This document shows positions 1 to 8,458 of a stretch of DNA of 64,000 nt, piece after piece. Source of the DNA: Nocardioides luteus (GTDB lineage Bacteria > Actinomycetota > Actinomycetes > Propionibacteriales > Nocardioidaceae). The first letter of the stretch is position 1. Every line of letters starts with the position of its first letter. The stretch lies in the NCBI RefSeq assembly GCF_000960475.2, contig NZ_JZDQ02000014.1, forward strand, positions 1 through 64,000, in the 5' to 3' direction. Made by a program: the position numbers and the translations under genes. The notes below the pieces were generated by a model that had not been told where the DNA came from, searched no databases, and worked only from the letters and a program-made list of their open reading frames with translations.

Positions 1-78
1 ACAGGGTGGTCTCGACAAGCTCGACCACCGGAGCATCACGCCCCACACAGGGTGGTCTCGACAAGCTCGACCACCGGG
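1..78. repeat. two tandem copies of a short dispersed repeat
   Basis: Two copies of a 31-base unit lie at 1-31 and 47-77, a 46-base period. The core contains tctcgacaagctcgaccacc, with outer arms GGTGGTC and GACCACC that can pair around an 11-base centre. A reverse-oriented partial copy is at 16152-16170, and a coding-sequence copy at 955-984. Such cores are familiar in actinobacterial intergenic DNA; the function is unknown. Confidence 0.8.
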
Positions 79-168
79 CACCCCCCACCCAACAGCAGCA
101 GCCGAAAAGCACTCCCGGCCACGAGGCACACACAGATAGATTCCCCCAGCGTGACCCAGTGGAAGACG

Positions 169-1392
169 ATGGACGAGATCCTCGCGGCACGCACACGGTT
201 CGAGACAGCCATCGCTGGCTGGACTCCCCCACAGGCCCACGGCGTCGGGCTCCGCCCCTCGGCGGCGACGTCCTACGAACCAGACCATTTCAAGCTGGTC
301 AACGCCTACGGCCACCGCCTCCCGGCGGTGGTGATCGCGACGGTCGTCGGACACACGAGCGGCACCGCGGCGTACAGGATGACCAGAGAGGACCTCGAGC
401 GGGCGATCGAGCTGATCTCCCCCGCGGAGGCGTACGGAGAGTACGACCATCCGAACCTGTGGAGCTGGCGCGACCGGATCCTGCCGGCGCTGACCGAGGA
501 TCCCGAGGCCGAGGTGGTGGCGGTCTTCATCGGCGACGAGCCGGAGGAGTCACTCGATCCGGCGATCGACGCCTTCCGGCAAGCATTTCCGGACGAGGCG
601 GTCGCGATCGCGGCGGCGACGGCGGGGGCGGCGGTCGTACGAGAGATGTACGGCACGGATCTGAGCCACTTCGACAAGTCGCCGACCGACTTCGCGACCG
701 AGGCGGACATCGCCTCGGAGAAGGCGATCCGGGAGACGATCGCGACCTACCGGCCCGAGGACGCCTTCGAGGGCGAGGAGACCGGCCGCAGCGGCGACGG
801 CGAGCGGCGGTGGCTGGTCGATCCGCTCTGCGGGACCCTCAACTACGCCGCCCAGACCCCGCTGGCCGCGGTGAACGTCGCACTCGTGACGCCCGACGGC
901 GTCACGGCAGCGGTGGCGGCGGACCCGATCAGCGAGGAGATCTTCTGGACCGACGGGGCCTCGACGAGCTCGACCACCGGGGCCTGGTTGCGCCGGGGCG
1001 GCGGCGACACGGTCCTCACCCCGACCCCGCGGACCCGGCTGGTCGACATCCAGTGCGACGGGATGCTCGACCGGCCGTTCGTCGGCGGACAGCTCGTCGC
1101 CGACCCGCACCTGCGCGCCAACTTCGGCCCGCGGGTGATGTCCTCAACCCTCGCGGTCGCCTGGGTCGCGGCCGGCCGACGGGCGGCGTACGTCACCGAC
1201 GGCTACCTCGAGGGGAGCGTCCACTTCACCGCCGGCATCGCGCTGTGCCAGGCCGCCGGCTGCGTCGTGACCGACCTCGAGGGCAACCCGATCCACACCG
1301 GCCGCGGGATGATCGCCGCGGCCGACGAGGCCACCCACCGGAAGCTGCTGGACCTGGTCCGCCCGCACCTGGAGGCGACGGGCGCACCCTGA
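169..1392 (+). CDS. inositol monophosphatase-family protein with altered metal site
   Basis: The 407-residue protein has the C-terminal fold of the lithium-sensitive phosphatase (IMPase/FBPase) family: TEAD near 185, GEE near 205, the VDPLxGTxN block near 217-225 and a final AAGC-like segment. Two expected metal ligands are changed: the block reads VDPLCGTLNY (Cys221 for Asp), and the usual WDxAAG reads VHFTAG (His352 for Asp). The N-terminal ~170 residues are an extra domain that I do not recognise. Residues 263-270 (ASTSSTTG) are encoded by a dispersed repeat inserted in frame. ATG 169 is chosen because GGAAG precedes it by five bases; GTG 151 is an alternative. Family call good, substrate unknown, activity uncertain. 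Confidence 0.75.
   Translation: MDEILAARTRFETAIAGWTPPQAHGVGLRPSAATSYEPDHFKLVNAYGHRLPAVVIATVVGHTSGTAAYRMTREDLERAIELISPAEAYGEYDHPNLWSWRDRILPALTEDPEAEVVAVFIGDEPEESLDPAIDAFRQAFPDEAVAIAAATAGAAVVREMYGTDLSHFDKSPTDFATEADIASEKAIRETIATYRPEDAFEGEETGRSGDGERRWLVDPLCGTLNYAAQTPLAAVNVALVTPDGVTAAVAADPISEEIFWTDGASTSSTTGAWLRRGGGDTVLTPTPRTRLVDIQCDGMLDRPFVGGQLVADPHLRANFGPRVMSSTLAVAWVAAGRRAAYVTDGYLEGSVHFTAGIALCQAAGCVVTDLEGNPIHTGRGMIAAADEATHRKLLDLVRPHLEATGAP
955..984. repeat. repeat copy inserted in frame in a gene
   Basis: A 24-base unit (955-978) carries the core cctcgacgagctcgaccacc, one base different from the copies at 1-77. It is bounded by the direct repeat GGGGCCT at 955-961 and 979-985, so the locus reads like a 24-base insertion with a 7-base target duplication. 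It keeps the reading frame and adds eight residues. Confidence 0.65.
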
Positions 1393-1402
1393 GCCGAGAG
1401 GA

Positions 1403-1975
1403 TCAGCGCTGCATCAGCGCGTCCATCGCGACCGCGACGGCAGCAGCGACGCGGAAGTCGATGCGCGGGTCGTGGACGGTGACGGTGTACTTGTCACGGA
1501 AGGCGAAGCGGCGCTCGATCGAGATCAGCGGCTGACCCTCGGACGACACGTAGTCGAAGTGGATCGGCAGGAAGTCGAGCTCGGTGAAGCGGCGCAGGAT
1601 CGCGACGAGCTGGTTGCGCTCCTGACCGGTGCCGGCGTAGCCGGGGCCTTCGATGTGGAAGGTCGAGCGCAGCAGGCTCTTGCCGAAGTCCTTGCGGAAG
1701 AAGCCCAGCGGCGCGCCGGCGGCGTCGGTGACGTCGTAGCCCGCGTTGAGGTCCATCACCGCACGCGCCTTGAACGCGAAGACGGCCTGCGACTTCGACT
1801 CGTCGGCGTAGAACGTCACCTGCTCCTTGAACGCCAGCCGCTTCTGCTGTGCGAAGGCGAGCACCTGCCCCTCCGAGCCGTCGGGGTTGGCGGCCTGGGC
1901 GACGTACTTGTTGGCGAAGGGCGTGACCTTCTGGCGAAGGTAGAAGCGGGGTACGTGGTAGGGCTGCTGCGTCAT
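1403..1975 (-). CDS. LURP-one/tubby-like protein
   Basis: The 190-residue protein resembles the LURP-one-related family (tubby C-terminal-like fold): an N-terminal FYLRQKV, a middle stretch with F-x-A-R-A-V-M-D-L, and an ISIERRFAFRDKYTV strand followed by a C-terminal hydrophobic helix DFRVAAAVAVAMDAL. The family binds or scrambles membrane lipids in eukaryotes; the bacterial role is not settled. No signal peptide is visible. It converges on the phosphatase-like gene, with ten bases between the stops, and lies 18 bases past the methyltransferase stop, so it may be the last gene of the minus-strand group starting at 3513. Confidence 0.7.
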   Translation of the reverse strand: MTQQPYHVPRFYLRQKVTPFANKYVAQAANPDGSEGQVLAFAQQKRLAFKEQVTFYADESKSQAVFAFKARAVMDLNAGYDVTDAAGAPLGFFRKDFGKSLLRSTFHIEGPGYAGTGQERNQLVAILRRFTELDFLPIHFDYVSSEGQPLISIERRFAFRDKYTVTVHDPRIDFRVAAAVAVAMDALMQR

Positions 1976-1993
1976 GGGCGCAACGTACCCTCG

Positions 1994-2638
1994 TCAGCGC
2001 CGCCGCGCGACGAGATATGCCTGCGGCGTCCGCTCCCAGTTCTCGGCCGAGCGCACCACGGTCGCGGTGACCTCGAAACCTGCCTCCTCGAGGAGCGCGC
2101 TGGTCGCCTCGACAGGGAGCCGGTAGCCGTCGAAGGTGACGTCGTGACCGTAGGCGCCGATGTGGCGGACGTGCTCGTCGCCGACCTGGAAGGCGGTGAC
2201 GAAACGCCCACCGCGCCGGGTGACCCTGGCGAGCTCGGCGATCACCTCGGGACGGCGCGACGGCGGGGTGTGGATCATCGAGTACCAGGCAAGCACGCCG
2301 GCGAGCTCGCCGTCGCGGAGCGGAAGTCGTGCCATGTCGCCGACCTCGAACCGGAGCGCCGGATGCCGCTCCATCGCCTGCGCGATCATGCCCGTCGACA
2401 GATCGACCCCGAAGACGTCGAGCCCACGCGCGGCCAGGTAGGCGGTGATCCGCCCGGGACCGCAGCCGATGTCACCAACGAGCCCGCCCCCGTCCTTGCG
2501 TACGTAGGCCGCGAACGTGTCGAGCACGCCGGCGTCGAACGAGGTCTCCGCCACCGAGGGGTCGACGATCTCGGCGTACGCCTTGGAGACCGTGTCGTAG
2601 GCCGCCCGGGTCTCGGTGACGTCGTAGGGCTCGGTCAC
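1994..2638 (-). CDS. class I SAM-dependent methyltransferase
   Basis: The 214-residue protein carries the Rossmann methyltransferase motif I (VGDIGCGPGRITAYLA, about residues 54-69), then an acidic residue closing strand 2 (VFGVDLS) and motif post-I MARLPLRDGEL. It should transfer a methyl group from S-adenosylmethionine to an unidentified small molecule or protein. Its GTG start overlaps the stop of the upstream esterase gene (GTGA), so the two are translationally coupled. Substrate cannot be read from the sequence. Confidence 0.85.
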   Translation of the reverse strand: MTEPYDVTETRAAYDTVSKAYAEIVDPSVAETSFDAGVLDTFAAYVRKDGGGLVGDIGCGPGRITAYLAARGLDVFGVDLSTGMIAQAMERHPALRFEVGDMARLPLRDGELAGVLAWYSMIHTPPSRRPEVIAELARVTRRGGRFVTAFQVGDEHVRHIGAYGHDVTFDGYRLPVEATSALLEEAGFEVTATVVRSAENWERTPQAYLVARRR

Positions 2639-3513
2639 GGGCGTCCCCGCAAGAAGGCACCGGTCATCGCCATCACCGACTCCGCCGCGGGGAACGTCGT
2701 CCCGTGGCGCCAGAAGCCGTGGATCTGCCCGACCGCACGGAAGGCGACCACCTCGACGCCGAGGTCGGCCAGCCGGAGCGCGAAGTCCTCGTTCTCGTCG
2801 GTGAGGATGTCACCCTCGGCGCTGACGATCAGCGTCGGCGGCAGGCTGCGGAGCTCCTCGTCGGATGCGAGATAGGGACCGAGGTCGGGGTTGCGGAGGT
2901 CGGCCTCGGTCGCGGCGTACTGCTTCCAGTACCAGGCCGCCTCCTCGCTCCAGCCGTCCTCCATCGCGTAGCCCGGGGTGCTCATCGACGGGTCGAGGAA
3001 CGGGTAGACCAGCACCATCGCGCCGAAGACGCCCGGGTTGCGCAGCGCCGCGACGAGGGCGAGGTTGCCGCCGGCGCTGTCGCCGTGGACGTACGCCGGC
3101 AGCGCGCTCAGCAGCGGGTCGTTGGCCAGCCACTTGATGACCGTGTCGACGTCGTCGGGAGCCGCGGGATAGGGGTGCTCCGGCGGCCTGCGGTAGTCGA
3201 CCGACAGCACCCGCAGCCCGCTCCGGTTGGCCAGCTTCCGGCACGCGCCGTCGTGGACCTCGACGTCGTTGAAGACGAAGCCACCGCCGTGGAGGTGCAC
3301 GATCAGCCCCTCGCGTACGTCCTCGGGGGTGTAGAGCCGGCACGGGACGCCGTCGGCGTCGATCCCGGTGACCTCCGCGACCTCCTCCTTCGCCTCGGCC
3401 GCGGCGAGCTTGCGGGCCTCGTCGCGCTGGGCGGCGACGTCGACCTCCCAGACCGGTGGCGAGGCCTCCTCGGCGGCGATGGCACGGCGGGCGGCGGGGA
3501 AGAGTCGAACCAT
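2635..3513 (-). CDS. alpha/beta hydrolase, hormone-sensitive-lipase type
   Basis: The 292-residue protein is an HSL-family (type IV) esterase: HGGGF at 75-79 forms the oxyanion hole, GDSAGG at 144-149 holds the nucleophile Ser146, and the acid and base are in AEGDILTDE and IHGFWRH near the C terminus. It would hydrolyse short acyl esters in the cytoplasm; no signal peptide is seen. The reading frame runs open well upstream, but homologous sequence begins at the ATG ending at 3513. The methyltransferase follows with a GTGA overlap; the cardiolipin synthase gene is divergent, 45 bases away. Confidence 0.88.
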   Translation of the reverse strand: MVRLFPAARRAIAAEEASPPVWEVDVAAQRDEARKLAAAEAKEEVAEVTGIDADGVPCRLYTPEDVREGLIVHLHGGGFVFNDVEVHDGACRKLANRSGLRVLSVDYRRPPEHPYPAAPDDVDTVIKWLANDPLLSALPAYVHGDSAGGNLALVAALRNPGVFGAMVLVYPFLDPSMSTPGYAMEDGWSEEAAWYWKQYAATEADLRNPDLGPYLASDEELRSLPPTLIVSAEGDILTDENEDFALRLADLGVEVVAFRAVGQIHGFWRHGTTFPAAESVMAMTGAFLRGRP

Positions 3514-3558
3514 GTCAGAAGATTCCCACACGAGTGGCCGTGGTGCATGCTGAGGCGC

Positions 3559-5025
3559 ATGACAGTGACGGGGGTTATGGGGACCTCGATCTACATCATC
3601 GACCTGCTGGTCAAGGTCGTCGCCCTCGGTGTCGTGCCGAAGAACCGGCGTCCCGGCAGCGCGATGGCGTGGCTGCTGGCGATCTTCCTGATCCCCGGCG
3701 TCGGCCTGATCGGATACCTGCTGCTCGGGCAGACGCGGCTCGACCGCCGCCGCCACGAGCGGCAGCGGGCGCTCAACGAGGAGGTGACCCGGTACGTCGC
3801 CGGGCTGCCGAGGCCGCCCTTCCCCGACTCGCTCTCGCAGGTCGACGCGACGACGATCGAGCTCAACGAGCGGCTCGGCTCGCTGCCCGCCACGCCGGGG
3901 AACCAGGTCGAGCTCATCGCCGACTACCGCGGCTCGATCGAGGCGATGACCGCGGCGGTCGACCAGGCTGAGCACTACGTGCACGTGCAGTTCTACATCA
4001 CCGCCTGCGACCACATGACCGAGCCGTTCTTCGACGCCCTCGACCGGGCAACGGCGCGCGGGGTGAGCGTCCGGCTCCTCCTCGACCACCTGGGCTCCCG
4101 TGGCATCCCGGTCTGGCGACAGCTCGTCAAGCGGCTCGATGCCTCTGCCATCGACTGGCACCGGCTGCTGCCGATCGACCCCCTGCGCGGCCAGATCCGC
4201 AGGCCCGACCTGCGCAACCACCGCAAGCTCCTGGTCGTCGACGGCAGGGTCGCGTTCACCGGCTCGCAGAACCTCATCGAGCCCGGCTACGACAAGCCGA
4301 AGAACCACAGGGCCGGCCGCGAGTGGGTCGAGCTGACCGCCCGGATCGAGGGGCCGCTGGTCTCGGCGCTCAACGTCGTCTTCGCCAGCGACTGGAACAC
4401 CGAGACCGGCGAGCTGCTGCGCTCCGAGCTCGCCGTCTCGTCGTCGGTCTGGGTGAGCTCGGAGCCCGTCGGTGACGTCACCGGCCAGATCGTGCCGAGC
4501 GGGCCGGGCGTCGACGCCGAGAACAACCTGCGCGCCTTCACCTCGCTGATCTATGCGGCCAAGGACCGGATCTCGATCACCAGCCCCTACTTCGTGCCCG
4601 ACGAGTCGCTCCTCTACGCGGTGACGACCGCCGCCCGGCGCGGTGTCGCGGTGGAGCTGTTCGTCAGCGAGGGCAAGGACCAGTTCATGGTCTACCACGC
4701 CCAGCGCTCCTACTACGAGGCGCTGCTGGAGGCGGGCGTCCGCATCTACCTCTACCCCAAGCCCGCCGTGCTCCACTCCAAGCACTTCAGCATCGACGAC
4801 GAGGTCGCTGTGCTCGGCTCGAGCAACATGGACATGCGCTCGTTCGCCCTCAACTACGAGGTCTCGCTCATGCTCTTCGACGGCGACCCGGTCGCGCAGC
4901 TGCGGAAGGTCGAGGACGGCTACCGGGCCATCTCGCGCGAGCTGCTGCTCGAGGAGTGGCTCGCGCGGCCGAGGGTCGCGGCGTACGTCGACAACGTGCT
5001 GCGCCTGACCGCCGCTCTGCAGTGA
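3559..5025 (+). CDS. cls: cardiolipin synthase
   Basis: The 488-residue membrane phospholipase D-type enzyme joins phosphatidyl groups to make cardiolipin. Two N-terminal membrane helices (YIIDLLVKVVALGVV and AMAWLLAIFLIPGVGLIGYLL) come first. Two HKD motifs follow: HRKLLVVD near residue 221 and HSKHFSIDD near 406, each with the usual trailing G-S-x-N. Length matches bacterial ClsA. ATG 3559 is preferred; ATG 3547 upstream adds four residues. No clear ribosome site is seen. Confidence 0.93.
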   Translation: MTVTGVMGTSIYIIDLLVKVVALGVVPKNRRPGSAMAWLLAIFLIPGVGLIGYLLLGQTRLDRRRHERQRALNEEVTRYVAGLPRPPFPDSLSQVDATTIELNERLGSLPATPGNQVELIADYRGSIEAMTAAVDQAEHYVHVQFYITACDHMTEPFFDALDRATARGVSVRLLLDHLGSRGIPVWRQLVKRLDASAIDWHRLLPIDPLRGQIRRPDLRNHRKLLVVDGRVAFTGSQNLIEPGYDKPKNHRAGREWVELTARIEGPLVSALNVVFASDWNTETGELLRSELAVSSSVWVSSEPVGDVTGQIVPSGPGVDAENNLRAFTSLIYAAKDRISITSPYFVPDESLLYAVTTAARRGVAVELFVSEGKDQFMVYHAQRSYYEALLEAGVRIYLYPKPAVLHSKHFSIDDEVAVLGSSNMDMRSFALNYEVSLMLFDGDPVAQLRKVEDGYRAISRELLLEEWLARPRVAAYVDNVLRLTAALQ

Positions 5026-5068
5026 GTCTCCCGGCGCACCAGTCCGGGCGGCCGTACGCTCCGAACCC

Positions 5069-5563
5069 GTGATCATGAGCGCTCGAATCCTTGTCCTGCT
5101 GGCCCTTGTCGCCGCGGTGACCGTCGGCTGCGGCTCGGCGGAGACCGCACCGTCGCCGGCCGAGTCGTCGGCACCCTCGGCGGCACTCTCGTCCGAGGCA
5201 GCGCCGGTCACCTCGCCGTCGGCCGAGGGCTCGTCGGCCTCGTGCGAGACGCCGGGCCGCTACGCCGACTACTCCGCCGAGGCGGCGGCCGACGTGTGCT
5301 ACACCGACACGATCCTCTTCTTCCACGCCCCGTGGTGCCCCGAGTGCCGTGGGTTCGAGAAGGCGATCGAGGGCGGGACGGTGCCGGACAAGACGCAGAT
5401 CCTGAAGGTCGACTACGACTCCGCGACCGACCTGCGCAAGAAGTACGGGGTGACGATCCAGTCGACCTTCGTACGCGTCGACGCCACCGGCACGCGGATC
5501 AGGCTGTGGTCGGGCTACGGCCAGGACAAGTCGGTCGACGCCATCCTCGAGCACACCCGGTGA
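5069..5563 (+). CDS. thioredoxin-like lipoprotein
   Basis: The 164-residue protein starts with a lipoprotein signal (LLALVAAVTVGC, lipid on Cys) and a Ser/Ala/Pro linker to about residue 55, followed by a thioredoxin fold with the active site WCPEC near 88-92 and a C-terminal strand-turn typical of the fold. It should act outside the membrane as a thiol-disulfide oxidoreductase. Its last four bases overlap the start of a CcdA-like gene (GTGA), the usual membrane electron donor for such proteins, which strongly suggests a two-part redox relay. A TACGCT box at 5055-5060 sits eight bases before the GTG. Confidence 0.85.
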   Translation: MIMSARILVLLALVAAVTVGCGSAETAPSPAESSAPSAALSSEAAPVTSPSAEGSSASCETPGRYADYSAEAAADVCYTDTILFFHAPWCPECRGFEKAIEGGTVPDKTQILKVDYDSATDLRKKYGVTIQSTFVRVDATGTRIRLWSGYGQDKSVDAILEHTR

Positions 5564-6276
5564 CGCTGCTGGTCGCGTCGTTCCTCGCCGGCGCGCTCTC
5601 GGTGCTCGCCCCGTGCGTGGTGGCGTTCGTGCCGGCCGTCTTCTCCCGCGGGACCGGCGAGCGGCGGCCGTGGGTGGCGGTGGCCGCGCTGGGCGTCTCG
5701 GTCGTCGTTTTCAGCGTCGTGCTCAAGTCGACGACGCTGCTGATCGACGTCCCGCCACGGTTCTGGAGCATCGTCTCCGGGGTGATCGTGGCGCTCTTCG
5801 GTGTCGTGATGATCTGGCCCCGGCTGTGGGACACCGTCGCGTTACGGCTCGGGCTCGGTTCGCGCGCCCAGGAGCGCCTGGCCCGCGCGAGCACCCGTCG
5901 CGGGCTCGGCGGCGACATCCTCCTGGGCGCGAGCATGGGCCCGGTCTTCAGCGCCTGCAGCCCGACGTACGCCCTGATCGTGGCGGCGATCCTTCCGGCC
6001 GACCCGCTGCGCGGGCTCGGCTACCTGATCGCGTACGTCGTCGGCCTGACCCTCCTGCTGGCTGCGGTCATGGCGGGTGGGCGCGCGCTGATCGGCCGGC
6101 TGACGTGGGCCATCGACCCCGAGGGTCTCTTCCACAAGGTGCTCGGCACCGTCCTCGTCCTCATCGGCGTCGCGATCGCGACCGGGTTCGACAAGGCCCT
6201 GCTCACCATGCTGGTGGAGCAGGGCCTCTTCGACTGGCAGATCGGCCTCGAGGATCGGCTCAGCACCGATCGGTGA
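5560..6276 (+). CDS. CcdA/DsbD-like membrane thiol transporter
   Basis: The 238-residue protein has six predicted membrane segments, a Cys in the first (LSVLAPCVVAFVP) and another at the start of the fourth (GPVFSACSPTYALI), the paired cysteines with which CcdA/DsbD proteins pass electrons across the membrane. Length matches CcdA (about 230). GTG 5560 overlaps the stop of the thioredoxin-like lipoprotein, its likely partner. It may serve cytochrome c maturation or extracytoplasmic thiol repair; no cytochrome genes are in the window, so the target is open. Confidence 0.85.
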   Translation: MTLLVASFLAGALSVLAPCVVAFVPAVFSRGTGERRPWVAVAALGVSVVVFSVVLKSTTLLIDVPPRFWSIVSGVIVALFGVVMIWPRLWDTVALRLGLGSRAQERLARASTRRGLGGDILLGASMGPVFSACSPTYALIVAAILPADPLRGLGYLIAYVVGLTLLLAAVMAGGRALIGRLTWAIDPEGLFHKVLGTVLVLIGVAIATGFDKALLTMLVEQGLFDWQIGLEDRLSTDR

Positions 6277-6284
6277 CCGCTGGC

Positions 6285-6899
6285 TCAGGCCAGCAGCTTC
6301 GCGATCTGCGGAGCGATCTCGCGCAGGGCGCGACCACGGTGGGAGATGGCGTCCTTCTCCTCGACCGACAGCTCGGCGGACGTACGTCCGTCCTCGGTGT
6401 CGACCGCGACGAACAGGACGTCGTAGCCGAAGCCGCCCGAGCCACGGACCTCGCGGATGATCCGGCCGTCCATGCGTCCCTCCACGACGAGCTCACCGCC
6501 GTCCCAGACGAAGGCGATCGCGCACGCGAAGTGGGCGCCGCGGCGCTCGTCGGGGACATCGGAGAGCTGCGCGAGCAGCAGCTCGTTGTTGCGGGCGTCC
6601 GACTTGGGCGGGCCGCCCCAGCGGGCCGAGAGCACGCCGGGCATCCCGTTGAGCGCGTCGACGCAGAGACCCGAATCGTCGGCGACGGTCGGCAGCCCGG
6701 TGGCCTTGAAGCCGGCCCTGGCCTTGATCAGCGCGTTGCCCTCGAAGTCGGGCGCGTCCTCGACCGGCTCGTCGTAGTGGGCGACGTCGTCGAGGCCGAC
6801 GACCGAGACCCCGGGCACCAGCGGCGAGAGGATCCGGAACATCTCGCCCAGCTTCTTGGCGTTGCGCGAGGCGACGTGGACCTTGGGCTCAGCCGGCAA
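6285..6899 (-). CDS. rdgB: XTP/dITP diphosphatase (RdgB/HAM1)
   Basis: The 204-residue enzyme removes non-canonical purine triphosphates (dITP, XTP) from the nucleotide pool. Diagnostic blocks are [11 protein letters not shown] near the N terminus, [15 protein letters not shown] with the catalytic acidic pair, SARWGG and the C-terminal SHRGRAL. It overlaps the 3' end of rph by eleven bases; the rph-rdgB order is the conserved actinobacterial pair (Rv1340-Rv1341 in Mycobacterium tuberculosis). Confidence 0.95.
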   Translation of the reverse strand: MPAEPKVHVASRNAKKLGEMFRILSPLVPGVSVVGLDDVAHYDEPVEDAPDFEGNALIKARAGFKATGLPTVADDSGLCVDALNGMPGVLSARWGGPPKSDARNNELLLAQLSDVPDERRGAHFACAIAFVWDGGELVVEGRMDGRIIREVRGSGGFGYDVLFVAVDTEDGRTSAELSVEEKDAISHRGRALREIAPQIAKLLA

Positions 6900-7596
6900 G
6901 TGCGGCCTCCTGCAGCTTGGTCAGGTCGGCACAGCCCTTCTCGCCCAGCGCCAGCAGCAGGTCGAGCTCGGCACGGTCGAAGGCGGCGCCCTCGGCGGTG
7001 CCCTGCACCTCGACGAACTTGCCCTCGCCCGTCATCACGATGTTCATGTCGGTCTCGGCGCGGACGTCCTCCTCATAAGGAAGGTCGAGCCGCGGCACAC
7101 CGTCGATGATCCCGACCGAGATCGCGGCGACGGAGCCGGTCAGCGCCTTGGAGACACCCAGCGAGGCGACGGCGTCGGCCAGCGCGACGTACGCGCCGGT
7201 GATCGCCGCGGTGCGGGTGCCACCGTCGGCCTGGAGCACGTCACAGTCGATGTTGATGGTGTTCTCGCCGAGCGCCTTGTAGTCGATGACGGCGCGCAGC
7301 GAGCGCCCGACCAGGCGGGAGATCTCGTGCGTACGCCCGCCGATCTTGCCCTTCACCGACTCGCGCGAGGAGCGCTCGTGGGTGGAGGCGGGCAGCATCG
7401 CGTACTCCGCCGTCACCCAGCCCAGCCCGGAGCCCTTGCGCCAGCGCGGCACGCCCTCGGAGGCGGAGGCGGCGCACAGGACACGGGTCTTGCCGAACTC
7501 GATGAGGACGGAACCGGCCGCGTGGTCGAGCCAGTTGCGGGTGATCTTGATGGGGCGCAGCTCGTCGTCGGCGCGCCCGTCAGCTCGTGTGGTCAC
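6889..7596 (-). CDS. rph: ribonuclease PH
   Basis: The 235-residue phosphorolytic exoribonuclease trims tRNA 3' ends. Recognisable blocks: the N-terminal R-x-D-G-R ([13 protein letters not shown]), [17 protein letters not shown], the RNA-binding [20 protein letters not shown], the phosphate-binding [15 protein letters not shown] and [16 protein letters not shown]. Full length for the family. rdgB follows with overlap; 9 bases separate its start from the stop of the SGNH hydrolase, so all three may be cotranscribed. Confidence 0.96.
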   Translation of the reverse strand: MTTRADGRADDELRPIKITRNWLDHAAGSVLIEFGKTRVLCAASASEGVPRWRKGSGLGWVTAEYAMLPASTHERSSRESVKGKIGGRTHEISRLVGRSLRAVIDYKALGENTINIDCDVLQADGGTRTAAITGAYVALADAVASLGVSKALTGSVAAISVGIIDGVPRLDLPYEEDVRAETDMNIVMTGEGKFVEVQGTAEGAAFDRAELDLLLALGEKGCADLTKLQEAALAG

Positions 7597-7605
7597 GGGA
7601 CCACC

Positions 7606-8385
7606 CTATGCAACGGTCTCCTGCCGGGGTTCACCGCTGGGTCGTGCCCAGGCCCGGCGTACGACCCACGGCCCCAGATCCCGTGCCCGCCGACCCATCC
7701 ACGGCACGCCCTCCCCGGCCATCCACGCCAGGTCCTGCCGCCAGCTGGTCGGCAGCCCGCCGGCCGGCTCCAGCGAGGGCGGCTCGAAGGAGAAGCCGTA
7801 CGCCACCAGCTGCTCCCCGAACGCCCGCGCCATCCGCCGGTGGCCGAGCTCCGAGGGATGCAGCCGGTCGGCGGCCCAGAACCTCCGCTCGTGCAGGTCG
7901 GGAACCGCACCCAGGTCGAGCCGCAGGCCACCGTAGGTGGCATGGACCTCGTCCCAGATGGCGTTGAGATCGGCCGTACGCCGCTGGATCGACCGCTTCA
8001 TCCAGCCCGGCATCGGCCACATCACCGAGTGGTCGTGGAAGCGCGCCGTCATCAGCAGCGCACCCTGGCCCGCGAGCGCGTCGGCGCAGGTCATCAGGTC
8101 GTTCCGCAGCCTGGTGGTGTCCCAGGCCGAGCGCATCACGTCGTTGACCCCGACGATCAGCGAGGCCACATCGGGCCGGTGCGCCACCGCATCGGCGAGC
8201 TGCTGCTCGACCACCACGGTCGAGGTCGCCCCGATGATCGCGGTGTTGCAGAAGGAGATGTCGTACGTCTGTCCCAGAGCCTCGGCGAGCAGCCGGGCCC
8301 ATCCTCGCCAACCCTCGGTGACCGGGTCGCCGAGCCCAACGGTGGCGCTGTCGCCCAGCGCCGCGTAACGCAGGTAGGTGCCCAC
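7606..8385 (-). CDS. SGNH/GDSL-family hydrolase
   Basis: The 259-residue esterase-like protein shows block I YAALGDSATVGLGD (Ser nucleophile near residue 10), block III IVGVNDV (G-x-N-D) and block V DRLHPSELGH (Asp and His). It lacks a signal peptide, so it probably acts on a cytoplasmic ester. GTG 8385 is chosen because the longer ATG start (8421) lies inside the hairpin at 8401-8430, a terminator of the next upstream gene, and homology begins at YLRYAALGDS. Substrate unknown. Confidence 0.85.
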   Translation of the reverse strand: MGTYLRYAALGDSATVGLGDPVTEGWRGWARLLAEALGQTYDISFCNTAIIGATSTVVVEQQLADAVAHRPDVASLIVGVNDVMRSAWDTTRLRNDLMTCADALAGQGALLMTARFHDHSVMWPMPGWMKRSIQRRTADLNAIWDEVHATYGGLRLDLGAVPDLHERRFWAADRLHPSELGHRRMARAFGEQLVAYGFSFEPPSLEPAGGLPTSWRQDLAWMAGEGVPWMGRRARDLGPWVVRRAWARPSGEPRQETVA

Positions 8386-8400
8386 GTCCGACAACGGTGA

Positions 8401-8430
8401 CGGGGGTGGGTGCCGAAGCACCCACCCCCG
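8401..8430 (-). terminator. hairpin terminator after the ABC permease
   Basis: A perfect 13-base inverted repeat (cgggggtgggtgc at 8401-8413, complement at 8418-8430) closes on a CGAA loop, 28 bases past the permease stop. There is no U-tract, as is common in actinobacteria. Confidence 0.7.
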
Positions 8431-8458
8431 CGTGTCGTGTCGCGAACAGTCCGATGAA

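Noticed and set aside
1..78. CRISPR or att site
   Set aside because: Two short palindromic copies only, of a dispersed intergenic type; no integrase.
2704..3558. Long open stretch in frame upstream of the cardiolipin synthase
   Set aside because: It is the opposite strand of the esterase gene; high GC keeps frames open. The protein begins at the membrane helices near 3559.
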